Below are positions 1 to 9,038 of a stretch of DNA of 64,000 bases, piece by piece (position 1 is the stretch's first letter; every line of letters starts with the position of its first letter). The stretch is from contig NZ_AMZB01000123.1 of assembly GCF_000313755.1 (NCBI RefSeq), positions 1 through 64,000 on the forward strand, written 5' to 3'. The notes beneath the pieces were generated by a model that was not told the origin of the DNA, did no database searches, and saw only the letters and a list, made by a program, of their open reading frames with translations. This stretch comes from Pseudomonas nitroreducens TX1 (GTDB lineage Bacteria; Pseudomonadota; Gammaproteobacteria; Pseudomonadales; Pseudomonadaceae). Position numbers and translations under genes: made by a program.

Positions 1-27
1 GCTAGCAGGAGTTGCATCGCCGATGCG

Positions 28-1719
28 TCAGTGCACCAGCATCCCGGTGAACACATAGGCCTGAGCCAGGGTGATCAGCCCGATGAACGCGGCGAAGATC
101 AGGCTGTGCTTGACCGTGAAGCGGAACAGGTCCGACTCGCGTCCGACCATCCCGGTGGCCGCGCAGGCCACGGCGATGGACTGCGGCGAGATCATCTTGC
201 CGGTCACCCCGCCGGTGGTGTTGGCCGCCACCAGCAGCGTATCGCTGACTCCAAGCTGGTGTGCGGTGGTGGCCTGCAGCGAGCCGAACAGTGCGTTGGA
301 CGAGGTATCCGATCCGGTCAGGAATACGCCCAGCCAGCCAAGGAAGGGCGAGAAGAACGGGAAGGCCGCGCCGGTTCCCGCCAGCACCAGCGCAAGCGTC
401 GTGGACATTCCCGAGTAGTTGGTGACGAAGGCGAAGGCCAGCACCATGCCAATGGTCAGCACCGGCCACTTCAGCTCCTTCAGCGTTTCGCCGAAGGTTG
501 CCGCGCCGCTCTTCACGCCGATGCGCAGGATGGCCATGGAGATCAGCGCCGCGAGGAAGATCGCCGTGCCACTGGCTGACACCAGGTCGAACTTGTAGAT
601 CGCCGGCATGGGCGTCGGGTTGGCGACGATGGGGGCCGCCTTCAGCACAAGCTGGTCGAGATAGGGCACGGCGATCACCGCCACCCAGCTTTCCAGCGCA
701 CCGCCGGGCAGGAACATTGCCTTGAATGGCTTCATCGTCCAGATCGTCACCAGCACGGTGAGGATCAGGAAGGGCGACCAGGCCTTGAAGATCTGCGCGA
801 AGCTGTACTGCGATTCCCGGCGCTGCCCGCCACCCCCACCGACGCTGCCCAGCGTCGCAGAGCCATCGGCGTTGATGCTGGAGAACTCCGTCTCACGCAC
901 GTTCGCCGGCTGCCATACGCGCAGGAACAGCGTCAGACAGACCATGCTCAGCAGCGCCGAGGTAATGTCCGGCAGCTCCGGGCCGATGAAGTTGGAGGTG
1001 AGGAACTGGCTGATCGCGAAGGTGCCGCCGGCCACCAGCAGCGCCGGCCAGGTTTCGCGCACTCCGCGCCAGCCGTCCATCATCGCCACCAGCCAGAAGG
1101 GCACGATCACCGACAGGATCGGCAGCTGTCGCCCGGCCATGGCGCCGATCTTGAACGCGTCCACCCCCGACACCTGCCCGGCGACGATGATCGGGATGCC
1201 CAGCGCGCCGAACGCCACCGGCGCGGTGTTGGCGATCAGGCACAGCCCCGCCGCGTACAGCGGGTTGAAACCCAGCCCGACCAGCAGCGCCGCGGTGATC
1301 GCCACCGGCGCGCCGAAGCCTGCCGCACCCTCGAGGAAGGCGCCGAAGGAGAAACCGATCAACACCACCTGCAGGCGCTGGTCGACGGTGATCGACAACA
1401 CCGAGCTGCGGATGATCTCGAACTGGCCGCTCTTCACCGTCAGCTTGTAGAGGAATACTGCCGCGACGATGATCCAGGCGATCGGCCAGAGCCCGTAGAA
1501 GAAGCCGTAGACCGCCGAGGCCAGCGCCTTGTCCACCGGCATGTGGTAGACCGTCACGGCGATCAGCAGCGACAGCACCAGGGTGATGGCGCCGGCGACA
1601 TGGCCCTTGAGGCGGAACACCGCCAGGGCGAGGAAGAAGAAGATGATCGGCACGAGGGCGGCCAGGGCCGAGAGGCCGAGGCTGCCGAGCGGGGTGTAGA
1701 GCTGCTGCCAGGTTTGCAT
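28..1719 (-). CDS. glcA: L-lactate/glycolate permease (LctP family)
   Basis: A 563-residue polytopic inner-membrane protein with many hydrophobic segments and the LctP-family core ([16 protein letters not shown], then [12 protein letters not shown]). The family imports lactate or glycolate with protons. It lies behind the glcDEFG genes in the same direction, as glcA does in the E. coli glc operon, so glycolate is the likely substrate; lactate (LldP) cannot be excluded. The chosen ATG at 1719 follows AAGGGA and begins at the usual family N-terminus; an upstream in-frame ATG at 1809 would add a non-hydrophobic 30-residue tail and overlap a terminator. That terminator separates it from glcG, so it may have its own promoter. 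Family assignment is firm, substrate is inferred. Confidence 0.88.
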   Translation of the reverse strand: MQTWQQLYTPLGSLGLSALAALVPIIFFFLALAVFRLKGHVAGAITLVLSLLIAVTVYHMPVDKALASAVYGFFYGLWPIAWIIVAAVFLYKLTVKSGQFEIIRSSVLSITVDQRLQVVLIGFSFGAFLEGAAGFGAPVAITAALLVGLGFNPLYAAGLCLIANTAPVAFGALGIPIIVAGQVSGVDAFKIGAMAGRQLPILSVIVPFWLVAMMDGWRGVRETWPALLVAGGTFAISQFLTSNFIGPELPDITSALLSMVCLTLFLRVWQPANVRETEFSSINADGSATLGSVGGGGGQRRESQYSFAQIFKAWSPFLILTVLVTIWTMKPFKAMFLPGGALESWVAVIAVPYLDQLVLKAAPIVANPTPMPAIYKFDLVSASGTAIFLAALISMAILRIGVKSGAATFGETLKELKWPVLTIGMVLAFAFVTNYSGMSTTLALVLAGTGAAFPFFSPFLGWLGVFLTGSDTSSNALFGSLQATTAHQLGVSDTLLVAANTTGGVTGKMISPQSIAVACAATGMVGRESDLFRFTVKHSLIFAAFIGLITLAQAYVFTGMLVH

Positions 1720-1810
1720 GGGGATTGTCCCTTGTTGTTGTCGGAGGCAAAACGTCAGCGGTGGGTAACGCGAGGCGCATGCCGGGGCGGCGCACGGGCC
1801 GGCAGGCATT

Positions 1811-1846
1811 GAAAAAGCCCCGCAACGCGGCGCGTAGCGGGGCTTC
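1811..1846 (-). terminator. Rho-independent terminator between glcG and the permease gene
   Basis: Read on the minus strand, a 9-bp perfect stem (AAGCCCCGC with GCGGGGCTT) with a 13-nt loop is followed by a run of five T. It sits downstream of glcG and upstream of the permease gene, both leftward. Confidence 0.75.
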
Positions 1847-1957
1847 TGAAAGCGGGTGCGGGCAAGCTTTTCGGGGTGTCGCCACAGGCTCGCTCGAGGC
1901 CGGTGGCGACCATGACTCGGCCGCCGACCACCAGTCGCCAGGGCCGTATGATCTTGT

Positions 1958-2356
1958 TCATAGCGCGGCTACTCCGGCGCTGGCGACCCGCGCATCCTCG
2001 CCGGCCTTCACACCGGAAACGCCCACCGCGCCGATCACCTGACCGTCCAGCACGACCGGCACGCCGCCTTCGAGCGAGGTGATCAGTGGCGCCGTGACGA
2101 AAGCCATGCGGCCGCCGTTGACCATTTCCTCGTAGCCCTTGGTTTCGCGCCGGCCCAGCGCTGCGCTGCGGGCCTTCTCGGTGGCGATGTAGGCGCTGGC
2201 CGGGGCACAGCCGTCGAGGCGTTCCAGGGCCAGCGGATGGCCGCCGTCATCGACCACCACGATGGATACCGCCCAGCGATTGCGCTGGGCTTCGGCGCGC
2301 GCGGCGGCGAGGATGCGGCCGACTTCCTGCTGGGTCAGAACGGCTTTGCTGAGCAT
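1958..2356 (-). CDS. glcG: GlcG/HbpS-like heme-degrading domain protein
   Basis: A 132-residue protein of the GlcG/HbpS (DUF336) family, with the typical [17 protein letters not shown] and [19 protein letters not shown] segments. GlcG is encoded in glycolate operons but its biochemical role is not settled; related HbpS proteins bind heme or cobalamin. The start ATG at 2356 overlaps the last 22 bases of glcF, which indicates translational coupling. The product is full length for the family. Confidence 0.9.
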   Translation of the reverse strand: MLSKAVLTQQEVGRILAAARAEAQRNRWAVSIVVVDDGGHPLALERLDGCAPASAYIATEKARSAALGRRETKGYEEMVNGGRMAFVTAPLITSLEGGVPVVLDGQVIGAVGVSGVKAGEDARVASAGVAAL

Positions 2357-3606
2357 GTTTCCACCTCGCCTTGGGAGTTTTGTGGGGCGTCGGCCAATGC
2401 CTGTTCCACCAGTTCGATCCAATGCCGCACCGGCGTGCGCCCCGCGCCGCCCAGGTGCGTCTGGCAACCTATGTTGGCGCTGACGATGACTTCCGGGGCG
2501 CCGCTCTCCAGTGCCTTCAGGCGGTTGTCGCGCAGGCGCCGGGACAGCGCCGGCTGGGTCAGCGAGTAGGTCCCGGCGGAGCCGCAGCACAGGTGGCTGT
2601 CCGGTACCGCGGTGAGGCTGAAGCCCAGGCGCGTGAGCACGCCTTCCACCGCACCGCCGAGCTTCAGCGCGTGCTGCAGCGTGCACGGGCAGTGGAAGGC
2701 CAGGCGGCGGTCGCCGTGCAGGTGCAACTCCTCCAGCGGCTCGTCGCGCAACACTTCGGACAGGTCGCGGGACAGCTCGCTGACTCGCCGGGCCTTGGTC
2801 GCGTACTGGGCATCGCGCTCCAGCAGGTGGCCGTAGTCGCGAACGAAGGCGCCGCACCCGCTGGCCGTCTGCACTATGGCTTCGGCGCCGGCTTCGATGG
2901 ACGGCCACCAGGCGTCGATGTTCCGGCGCGCCCGTTCCAAACCCTGTTCCTGGGCATTCAGGTGATAGTCCACGGCGCCGCAACAGCCGGCGTCCGCCGC
3001 CGGGATCACGCTGATCCCCAAGCGATCCAGCACCCGCGCGGCGGCGGCGTTGGTGTTGGGGGAGAGGGCCGGCTGCACGCAGCCTTCGAGTATCAGCATG
3101 CGCCGCGTGTGACGCGGCTTCGGACGTTCCACGGGCGGATGCGGATGGCGTGGCAGCTTGCTCTGCAGGTTCTCCGGCAGCAGCGGGTAGAAAGTGCGCC
3201 CGGCCTTGGCCAGTGCGCCGAACAGCGCGGCATTCGGCACCACGGCACGCAGGCCACGGCGCAACATACGCTCGCTGAAGGTACGCGGCACTTGCTGTTC
3301 GACTACCGCGCGGCCGATGTCCAGCAGGTTGTGGTAATCCACGCCGGAAGGGCAGGTACTCTCGCAGTTGCGGCAGCTCAGGCAGCGATCAAGGTGCTCA
3401 CGGGTGCTGGCGCTGGGCTCGGCGCCTTCGAGCACCTGCTTGATCAGGTAGATGCGCCCGCGCGGGCCGTCCAGCTCATCGCCCAGCAACTGGTAGGTGG
3501 GGCAGGTGGCGGTGCAGAAGCCGCAATGCACGCAGGAGCGCAGGATGCGCTCGGCTTCCTTGGCGCGTGGCAGGAGCTTGGCCTGCTCGCTCAGGTTGGT
3601 TTGCAT
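2335..3606 (-). CDS. glcF: Glycolate oxidase iron-sulfur subunit
   Basis: A 423-residue subunit that passes electrons from the flavin subunits GlcD/GlcE towards the respiratory chain. It carries two ferredoxin-type 4Fe-4S motifs near the N-terminus (CVHCGFCTATCP and CLSCRNCESTCP), followed by two CCG domains (CCGAVDYH and CCGSAGTY) that bind additional metal or cluster. The length is close to the E. coli protein. The ATG at 3606 shares one base with the glcE stop (TGATG), so the genes are translationally coupled. The 3' end overlaps glcG. Confidence 0.95.
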   Translation of the reverse strand: MQTNLSEQAKLLPRAKEAERILRSCVHCGFCTATCPTYQLLGDELDGPRGRIYLIKQVLEGAEPSASTREHLDRCLSCRNCESTCPSGVDYHNLLDIGRAVVEQQVPRTFSERMLRRGLRAVVPNAALFGALAKAGRTFYPLLPENLQSKLPRHPHPPVERPKPRHTRRMLILEGCVQPALSPNTNAAAARVLDRLGISVIPAADAGCCGAVDYHLNAQEQGLERARRNIDAWWPSIEAGAEAIVQTASGCGAFVRDYGHLLERDAQYATKARRVSELSRDLSEVLRDEPLEELHLHGDRRLAFHCPCTLQHALKLGGAVEGVLTRLGFSLTAVPDSHLCCGSAGTYSLTQPALSRRLRDNRLKALESGAPEVIVSANIGCQTHLGGAGRTPVRHWIELVEQALADAPQNSQGEVETCSAKPF

Positions 3607-4646
3607 CAGAGCTCCCTGTACATCCGGCCGGGGTTGAAGATGCCCTGCGGGTCGAGTTGCCGCTTGAGACTCTGGTGGTAGCGCAGCAGCGCGGCGGGCA
3701 GCGGGTGGAAGCCGTCCTCGCCCGGCGTGTAGCGCAGGGCGTGGCCGCCGACCTCGGCGACGCTGTGGCGAATCAGTTCGGCGTCCGCCTCGGACTTCAG
3801 CCAACGCTGCGCGCCGCCCCAGTCGATCAGTTGTTCGCCCGGCAGGGCCAGCGCCGGCGTCGCGTTGGGCAGCGACAACCGCCACAGCGTGCCGGTGCCG
3901 GCGAAGAAGGCCAGGCGCTGTTCGCGCAGGTCCTGCCAGTAGGCGCTGTCGATCTCCTTGCCACCCAGGCGCAAGCGCGCCGAACACACCGAGCCTTCGC
4001 CTCCCTCTAGGCGCAGGTGCAGCGCGGTGCCGTCATGGCACGCGGCGGTGATCGGGATCGGTTGCGCGCCCCATTCGGCCAGTTCTCCCAGCGCCTGATG
4101 CACGTCCATTTCCAGACGCAGGCTGGCGCACATCCGCGGCTTGGGCAGCACCTTCATCGAGACTTCGGTGATCACCCCCAGGCAGCCGAAACTGCCTGCC
4201 AGCAGACGTGACAGGTCGTAGCCGGCGACGTTCTTCATCACCTCGCCGCCGAAGCGCAGCAGCTTGCCGTGGCCGGTGATCAGCCGCGTGCCCAGCACGT
4301 AGTCGCGCACCGAGCCGGACCAGGGCCGGCGCGGACCGGATAGCCCGGCAGCGACCACACCGCCGAAGGTCGCGCCCGAATGATGGGGTGGCTCGCACGG
4401 CAGCATCTGCCCGGCCGCCTCCAGCGCCGCTTCGATCTCCGCCAGCGGCGTGCCCGCTCGGGCGGTGAGCACCAGCTCGGTCGGGTCGTAGCTGACGATG
4501 CCGCTGTGCGGGCGCGTGTCCAGTTCCACGCCGTTCACCGGACGCCCCAGGAAGGCCTTGCTGTCGCTGCCGCGAATGCGCAGCGGCGTTCGAGCGTTGA
4601 GCGAGTGGTTCACCTGTTCGAGCAGGTCGGCGCTGGCATCGGCCAT
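3606..4646 (-). CDS. glcE: Glycolate oxidase FAD-binding subunit GlcE
   Basis: A 346-residue PCMH-type FAD-binding protein, the second flavin subunit of the glycolate oxidase complex. The FAD-binding part includes PHHSGATFGGVVAAGLSGP and the later VMKNVAGYDLSRLLAGSFG segment, both typical of GlcE. It is shorter than GlcD and lacks the GlcD C-terminal metal-binding histidines, as expected. Start and stop both overlap neighbours by one base (TGATG at 4646 and 3606). Confidence 0.94.
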   Translation of the reverse strand: MADASADLLEQVNHSLNARTPLRIRGSDSKAFLGRPVNGVELDTRPHSGIVSYDPTELVLTARAGTPLAEIEAALEAAGQMLPCEPPHHSGATFGGVVAAGLSGPRRPWSGSVRDYVLGTRLITGHGKLLRFGGEVMKNVAGYDLSRLLAGSFGCLGVITEVSMKVLPKPRMCASLRLEMDVHQALGELAEWGAQPIPITAACHDGTALHLRLEGGEGSVCSARLRLGGKEIDSAYWQDLREQRLAFFAGTGTLWRLSLPNATPALALPGEQLIDWGGAQRWLKSEADAELIRHSVAEVGGHALRYTPGEDGFHPLPAALLRYHQSLKRQLDPQGIFNPGRMYREL

Positions 4647-6145
4647 CAGAAACGCTCCAGGTCGGGGAAAGGTAACTGGCCGTGGTGCACATGCATCGCG
4701 CCGAATTCGGCGCAGCGGTGCAGGGTCGGGATGTTCTTGCCGGGGTTGAGCAGGCGGTCCGGGTCGAAGGCCGCCTTGACCGCGTGGAACAGGGTCAGTT
4801 CATCGCTGTTGAATTGCGCGCACATCTGGTTGATCTTCTCGCGGCCCACGCCGTGCTCGCCGGTGATGCTGCCGCCCACCGCCACGCAGAGTTCGAGGAT
4901 CCTGCCGCCGATGGCTTCGGCGCGTTCCAGCTCGCCGGGCATGTTGGCGTCGAAGAGGATCAGCGGGTGCATGTTGCCGTCGCCGGCATGGAACACGTTG
5001 GCCACGCGCAGGCCGAATGCCTCCGACAGCTCGGCGATGCCGTGCAGCACGCGCGGCAGCTCGCGGCGCGGAATGGTGCCGTCCATGCAGTAGTAGTCCG
5101 GCGAGATGCGCCCCACCGCCGGGAAGGCGTTCTTGCGCCCGGCCCAGAAGCGCACGCGCTCGGCTTCGTCGCAGGCCAGGCGCACGTCGGTGGCGCCAGC
5201 CGCGCGCAGCACGCCGTCGACCCGTTGGCAGTCGTCCTGGACATCGGCTTCCACGCCGTCCAGTTCGCACAGCAGGATGGCCGCCGCGTCCACCGGGTAG
5301 CCGGCGTGGATGAAGTCCTCGGCGGCGCGGATCGACAGGTTGTCCATCATCTCCAGCCCGCCGGGGATGATCCCGGCGGCAATGATGTCGGCCACCGCGC
5401 GGCCGGCCTTTTCCACCGAATCGAAACTGGCCAGCAGCACCCGCGCCACCTGCGGGCGGGGCAGCAGCTTGACGGTGACTTCGATGACGATGCCGAGCAT
5501 GCCCTCGGAGCCGGTGAACAGCGCCAGCAGGTCGAGTCCGGGGCTGTCCAGGGCGTCGCTGCCCAGCGTGAGGTGCTCGCCCTCGACAGTGAGGATGTCC
5601 ACCTTGAGCAGGTTATGCACGGTCAGGCCGTATTTGAGGCAATGCACACCGCCGGCGTTCTCGGCGACGTTGCCGCCAATGGAGCAGGCGATCTGCGAGG
5701 ACGGATCTGGCGCGTAATACAGCCCGTGTGGCGCGGCGGCCTGGGAGATCGCCAGGTTGCGCACACCGGGCTGCACGCGGGCGAAGCGCCCCTGAGGGTT
5801 CACTTCGAGAATCCGGTTGAAGCGCGCCATCACCAGCAGGATGCCTTTCTCCAGCGGCAGCGCCCCGCCGGAGAGCCCGGTGCCTGCGCCGCGGGCCACC
5901 ACCGGCACCTTGCGCGCATGGCAGAGCCTGAGCAGCGCCTGCACCTGCTCGATGCGCTCGGGCAGCGCCACCAGCATCGGCACGCTGCGGTAGGCGGAGA
6001 GGCCGTCGCATTCGTAGGGCTTGAGGTCCTCGGCGCGATGCAGCAGTTCGAGGTCGGGCAGGGCCGCGCGCAGCTCGGCCAGCAGGGCGGACTTGTCGAC
6101 GGCAGGCAACGCGCCATCGACGCGTTCGTCGTAGAGGATGTTCAT
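4646..6145 (-). CDS. glcD: Glycolate oxidase subunit GlcD
   Basis: A 499-residue FAD-linked oxidase that converts glycolate (and probably D-lactate) to glyoxylate. Visible are the FAD-binding PCMH region (GAGTGLSGGALP, then CSIGGNVAENAGGVHCLKYG), the FAD-oxidase C-terminal domain with HAGDGNMHPLIL, and the GGSITGEHGVGREK signature that contributes active-site histidines. It is the first gene of the leftward glcDEFG run. The start at 6145 follows a weak ribosome site. Transcription is probably controlled by the two GlcC operator candidates upstream. Confidence 0.95.
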   Translation of the reverse strand: MNILYDERVDGALPAVDKSALLAELRAALPDLELLHRAEDLKPYECDGLSAYRSVPMLVALPERIEQVQALLRLCHARKVPVVARGAGTGLSGGALPLEKGILLVMARFNRILEVNPQGRFARVQPGVRNLAISQAAAPHGLYYAPDPSSQIACSIGGNVAENAGGVHCLKYGLTVHNLLKVDILTVEGEHLTLGSDALDSPGLDLLALFTGSEGMLGIVIEVTVKLLPRPQVARVLLASFDSVEKAGRAVADIIAAGIIPGGLEMMDNLSIRAAEDFIHAGYPVDAAAILLCELDGVEADVQDDCQRVDGVLRAAGATDVRLACDEAERVRFWAGRKNAFPAVGRISPDYYCMDGTIPRRELPRVLHGIAELSEAFGLRVANVFHAGDGNMHPLILFDANMPGELERAEAIGGRILELCVAVGGSITGEHGVGREKINQMCAQFNSDELTLFHAVKAAFDPDRLLNPGKNIPTLHRCAEFGAMHVHHGQLPFPDLERF

Positions 6146-6272
6146 AGGCAGGCGGTGCTCTGATCTTGTTCTTGTTCGATAACAGCGAGGTTCGCGCCCG
6201 CCAGGCGGTCGCGTGGAGCCACGGCTCCATGAAAATGCGACTGCCGGTCAGGCCGCGTCCACTGGCGCCGGC

Positions 6273-6287
6273 ACTGGTCCTACCAGT
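6273..6287. promoter_or_regulatory. GlcC operator candidate 1
   Basis: A perfect inverted repeat ACTGGT-CCT-ACCAGT. It matches the TGGT-N3-ACCA consensus of the FadR subfamily of GntR regulators (PdhR, LldR, GlcC). It lies in the glcD/glcC divergent region, about 130 bp from glcD. Confidence 0.7.
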
Positions 6288-6362
6288 TCTTGTGCGGGTG
6301 TCCACTGGAAAGGCCCCGTCCTGACAGCTAGGGTTCTGGGCAGCTGTGCAGGCGAGAGCCTG

Positions 6363-6375
6363 CTGGTCCTACCAG
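6363..6375. promoter_or_regulatory. GlcC operator candidate 2
   Basis: CTGGT-CCT-ACCAG, the same dyad and same spacer as the copy 89 bp upstream. It ends 15 bp before the glcC start, so binding here would also affect glcC itself. Confidence 0.7.
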
Positions 6376-6390
6376 TTCGGGAGAGCGGCA

Positions 6391-7161
6391 ATGACGACTT
6401 ATGCACAAGGCAAGCAGCGCGTCGCCGACCAGGTGGCCGAAAAGATCGAGCGACTGATCGTCGACGGCGTGCTCAAGGTCGGCCAGGCGTTGCCCTCGGA
6501 GCGGCGGCTGGTGGAGAAGCTCGGCTGTTCGCGCTCGGCATTGCGAGAAGGACTGCGGGCTCTGCGCGGGCGCGGCATCGTCGACACCGAGCAGGGGCGC
6601 GGTTCGTTCGTCGCCGACCTGACCGGCGCCGAGGACGTGTCGCCGCTGCTGCACCTGTTCCGCTCGCAGCCGCGCACACTCTACGACCTGCTGGAGGTTC
6701 GCGCTTTGCTGGAAGGAGAGTCGGCGCGCCTGGCTGCGCTGCGCGCCACCGAGGTCGACCTGCTGCTGATCGGCCGGCGCTTCGAGGAAATGCGTGCCGC
6801 CTTCGAGCAACCGCAGCCGCTGGGCCCGCGCGAGCATGCGCGGCGCGATCACGCCTTCCACCAGGCGATCAGCGAGGCCTCGCACAACCCGGTGCTGGTG
6901 CACACGCTGCAGTCGCTCAACGAACTGATGCTCAGCACCGTGTTCGCCTCGGTGAACAACCTCTACAACCGCCCGCCGCAGAAGCGCCAGATCGACCGCC
7001 AGCATGCGCGATTGTATCGCGCCATCTGCGAACGCCAGCCGGAGCAGGCGCAGCGTGCCGCCCGTGAACATATCCACGGCGTGAGGGATAACCTGCGGGA
7101 GATCGAGCAGGAGGAACAGCGGCTGGTGCGGGCGACCTTGCGCCTCGAGGGTTGGAAGTAG
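6391..7161 (+). CDS. glcC: GntR-family activator of the glc operon
   Basis: A 256-residue FadR-subfamily GntR regulator: N-terminal winged HTH (residues about 10-75, with LPSERRLVEKLGCSRSALREGLRALRGRG split across the helices) and an all-helical FCD effector domain with the metal-binding Asp/His pattern (RRDHAFHQAISEASHNP). It is divergent from glcDEFG, as in E. coli, where GlcC senses glycolate or acetate. ATG at 6391 follows GGGAG; an earlier ATG at 6346 would lie inside the operator region. Two operators in the divergent region imply autoregulation. Confidence 0.92.
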   Translation: MTTYAQGKQRVADQVAEKIERLIVDGVLKVGQALPSERRLVEKLGCSRSALREGLRALRGRGIVDTEQGRGSFVADLTGAEDVSPLLHLFRSQPRTLYDLLEVRALLEGESARLAALRATEVDLLLIGRRFEEMRAAFEQPQPLGPREHARRDHAFHQAISEASHNPVLVHTLQSLNELMLSTVFASVNNLYNRPPQKRQIDRQHARLYRAICERQPEQAQRAAREHIHGVRDNLREIEQEEQRLVRATLRLEGWK

Positions 7162-7192
7162 CGCCGGTGCTTCCGCCTTGCGCGGAGTCTTG

Positions 7193-7218
7193 CTGTAGGA
7201 GCGAGCTTGCTCCTACAG
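7193..7218. repeat. REP-type hairpin between convergent genes
   Basis: CTGTAGGAGC-GAGCTT-GCTCCTACAG, a perfect 10-bp dyad with the GTAGGAGC core of Pseudomonas REP elements. It sits in the short gap between convergent glcC and the MerR gene and may terminate both transcripts. Confidence 0.8.
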
Positions 7219-7226
7219 ATTCCGCG

Positions 7227-7646
7227 TCAGCGCCGCGTCTTGCGCTCGCGCATCTCCGCCAGCATGCGTTCGGCATTCGCGGCGCAACCCATGCCCTCGG
7301 GCTTGTTCTCGATGCCATCGATCACTTCCAGCAGGCGTAAGCGGTTCTGCCGCAGCTGCTGCTCCATCGTCTCGATCTCCGCCACCTTGCGGCGCAGGCT
7401 GGCGACCAGTTCGCCGTGGCCGTTTTCGATGGAATTGGAGTGGGGCAGCAGGCTGCGGATTTCCTCCAGGCTGAAGCCGGTCTGCTGGGCGCTGCGGATG
7501 ATCTCCAGCAGGTCGAGGGTTTCCGGCGGGTACGCGCGGTAGCCGTTGGCCAGGCGGCGCGCCGGGGCGATCAGGCCGCGGGCTTCGTAGAAGCGGATGC
7601 GCGAGGGGGCGAGGCCGCTGAGGCTGGCCAGTTCACCGATTTTCAT
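7227..7646 (-). CDS. MerR-family transcriptional regulator
   Basis: A 139-residue MerR protein: N-terminal winged HTH (MKIGELASLSGLAPSRIRFY, then NGYRAY), a long dimerisation helix (about residues 80-118) and a short C-terminal tail with a single cysteine (GMGCAANAE). It lacks the paired cysteines of metal sensors, so a redox or electrophile signal is more likely than a metal. It diverges from an old-yellow-enzyme gene whose promoter has the long spacer these regulators act on. Start at 7646 is the canonical MKIG. Confidence 0.88.
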   Translation of the reverse strand: MKIGELASLSGLAPSRIRFYEARGLIAPARRLANGYRAYPPETLDLLEIIRSAQQTGFSLEEIRSLLPHSNSIENGHGELVASLRRKVAEIETMEQQLRQNRLRLLEVIDGIENKPEGMGCAANAERMLAEMRERKTRR

Positions 7647-7665
7647 GCTGGGCTCCGAAAGGGGC

Positions 7666-7696
7666 TTGACCTTGAAGTGAACTTTAAACTTAGCCT
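7666..7696 (+). promoter_or_regulatory. MerR-type promoter of the flavin oxidoreductase gene
   Basis: A -35 TTGACC (7666-7671) and a weak -10 TAGCCT (7691-7696) are separated by 19 bp. The spacer holds an imperfect dyad (CCTTGAAGT-GA-ACTTTAAAC). Long spacer plus central dyad is the hallmark of MerR-activated promoters. The MerR gene is immediately divergent. Confidence 0.6.
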
Positions 7697-7725
7697 TGCT
7701 GGCACCACAACCTCGGAGTCGCCTC

Positions 7726-8958
7726 ATGTCGCCTTTCCAGCCCCTGCGCCTGCCCAACGGCGGCGAAGTCCCCAATCGTATCGCCAAGGCCGCCATGGAG
7801 GAGAATATGGCCGACGCCGACCAGGCGCCCTCTGCCGCACTGCTGCGCCTTTACCAGGCCTGGGCGGATGGCGGCGTCGGCCTGATCCTCAGCGGCAACG
7901 TGATGATCGACGGCCGCGCCATGACCGGCCCCGGCGGCGTGGTGCTGGAAAACGATCGCCATCTGGAACGCTTCCGCGAATGGGCGCGCATCGGTCGTTC
8001 CCGTGGCGCGCAGTTCTGGTTGCAGTTGAACCACCCCGGTCGCCAGGTGCAGACCAACCTCGGCCAGGGGGCCATTGCGCCCTCGGTTGTGCCGCTGGAG
8101 ATGGGCAAGTTCTCCAAGCTGTTTGCTGTTGCCCGCGAGATGACCGAGGACGATATCGCCGAGGTGATTCGGCGCTTCGTCCGCGCTGCAAAGCTTTCTG
8201 AACAGGCCGGTTTCACCGGCGTGCAGATCCATGCAGCGCACGGCTACCTGCTCAGCCAGTTCCTCTCGCCGCTGGCCAACAAGCGCCAGGACCGCTGGGG
8301 CGGTTCGCTGGAAAATCGCGCGCGCCTTTTGCTGGAGGTCGTTCGCGCTGTCCGTGCCGAGGTGTCGCCGGCGTTTTGCGTGGGGGTGAAGATCAACTCA
8401 GCCGATTTCCAGCGCGGCGGCTTCGACGCCAGCGATGCGCGCCAGGTGATCGAGTGGTTGAACGACGAACAGGTCGACCTGGTCGAGCTCTCCGGCGGCA
8501 GCTACGAGGCGCCGGCCATGCAGGGCGAGGCCCGCGACGGTCGCACCCTGGCGCGGGAAGCCTACTTCCTCGAGTTCGCCCGTGAGATGCGCGAGGCAGC
8601 GCGCATGCCGCTGATGGTGACGGGCGGCATCCGTCGCCTGCCGGTGGCGGAGCAGGTTCTGGACAGCGGGTTGGAGATGGTCGGCATCGGCACCGCCCTG
8701 GCGCTGGAACCGCAACTGGTGCTGCACTGGCAGCGCGGCAGCCAGACCCAGCCGCAGCTGCCGCCGATCCGCTGGCGCTCAAAACCGCTGGCGGCGCTGG
8801 CCTACATGGCACTGGTCAAGCTGCAGTTGAAGCGTATCGGCGCCCGCCGCGCGCCCAACCCGCAGGCTTCGCCTTTGCGCACCCTGGTGATGGAGCAGTG
8901 GCACACGCTGCGCCGCGCCAGACAGTACCGCCGCTGGGCAGCGCGGCAGGGCGCATGA
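7726..8958 (+). CDS. NADH:flavin oxidoreductase, old yellow enzyme family
   Basis: A 410-residue TIM-barrel FMN oxidoreductase. Family marks include the start motif LRLPNGGEVPNRIAKAAM, QLNHPGRQ, HAAHGYLLSQFLSP (substrate-binding HxxH), NKRQDRWGGSLENRARLLLEV and the phosphate-binding MVTGGIR with GIGTALA. Such enzymes reduce activated alkenes, nitro compounds or 2-enoate-like substrates. The start ATG at 7726 follows CGGAG. A probable MerR-type promoter lies directly upstream, which suggests induction by an electrophile. The true substrate cannot be read from sequence. Confidence 0.88.
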   Translation: MSPFQPLRLPNGGEVPNRIAKAAMEENMADADQAPSAALLRLYQAWADGGVGLILSGNVMIDGRAMTGPGGVVLENDRHLERFREWARIGRSRGAQFWLQLNHPGRQVQTNLGQGAIAPSVVPLEMGKFSKLFAVAREMTEDDIAEVIRRFVRAAKLSEQAGFTGVQIHAAHGYLLSQFLSPLANKRQDRWGGSLENRARLLLEVVRAVRAEVSPAFCVGVKINSADFQRGGFDASDARQVIEWLNDEQVDLVELSGGSYEAPAMQGEARDGRTLAREAYFLEFAREMREAARMPLMVTGGIRRLPVAEQVLDSGLEMVGIGTALALEPQLVLHWQRGSQTQPQLPPIRWRSKPLAALAYMALVKLQLKRIGARRAPNPQASPLRTLVMEQWHTLRRARQYRRWAARQGA

Positions 8959-9038
8959 TGATTGCGTGGGTGAGGGGCGTGCGGCCAGGGTCAGGAAGAG
9001 GGAAGTCCTGAAGGGAAAATCCCGCAGTGTGCGTTGCC

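Noticed and set aside
1720-1809. Longer N-terminus for the permease
   Set aside because: The added residues are not family-like and the start would sit on the terminator.
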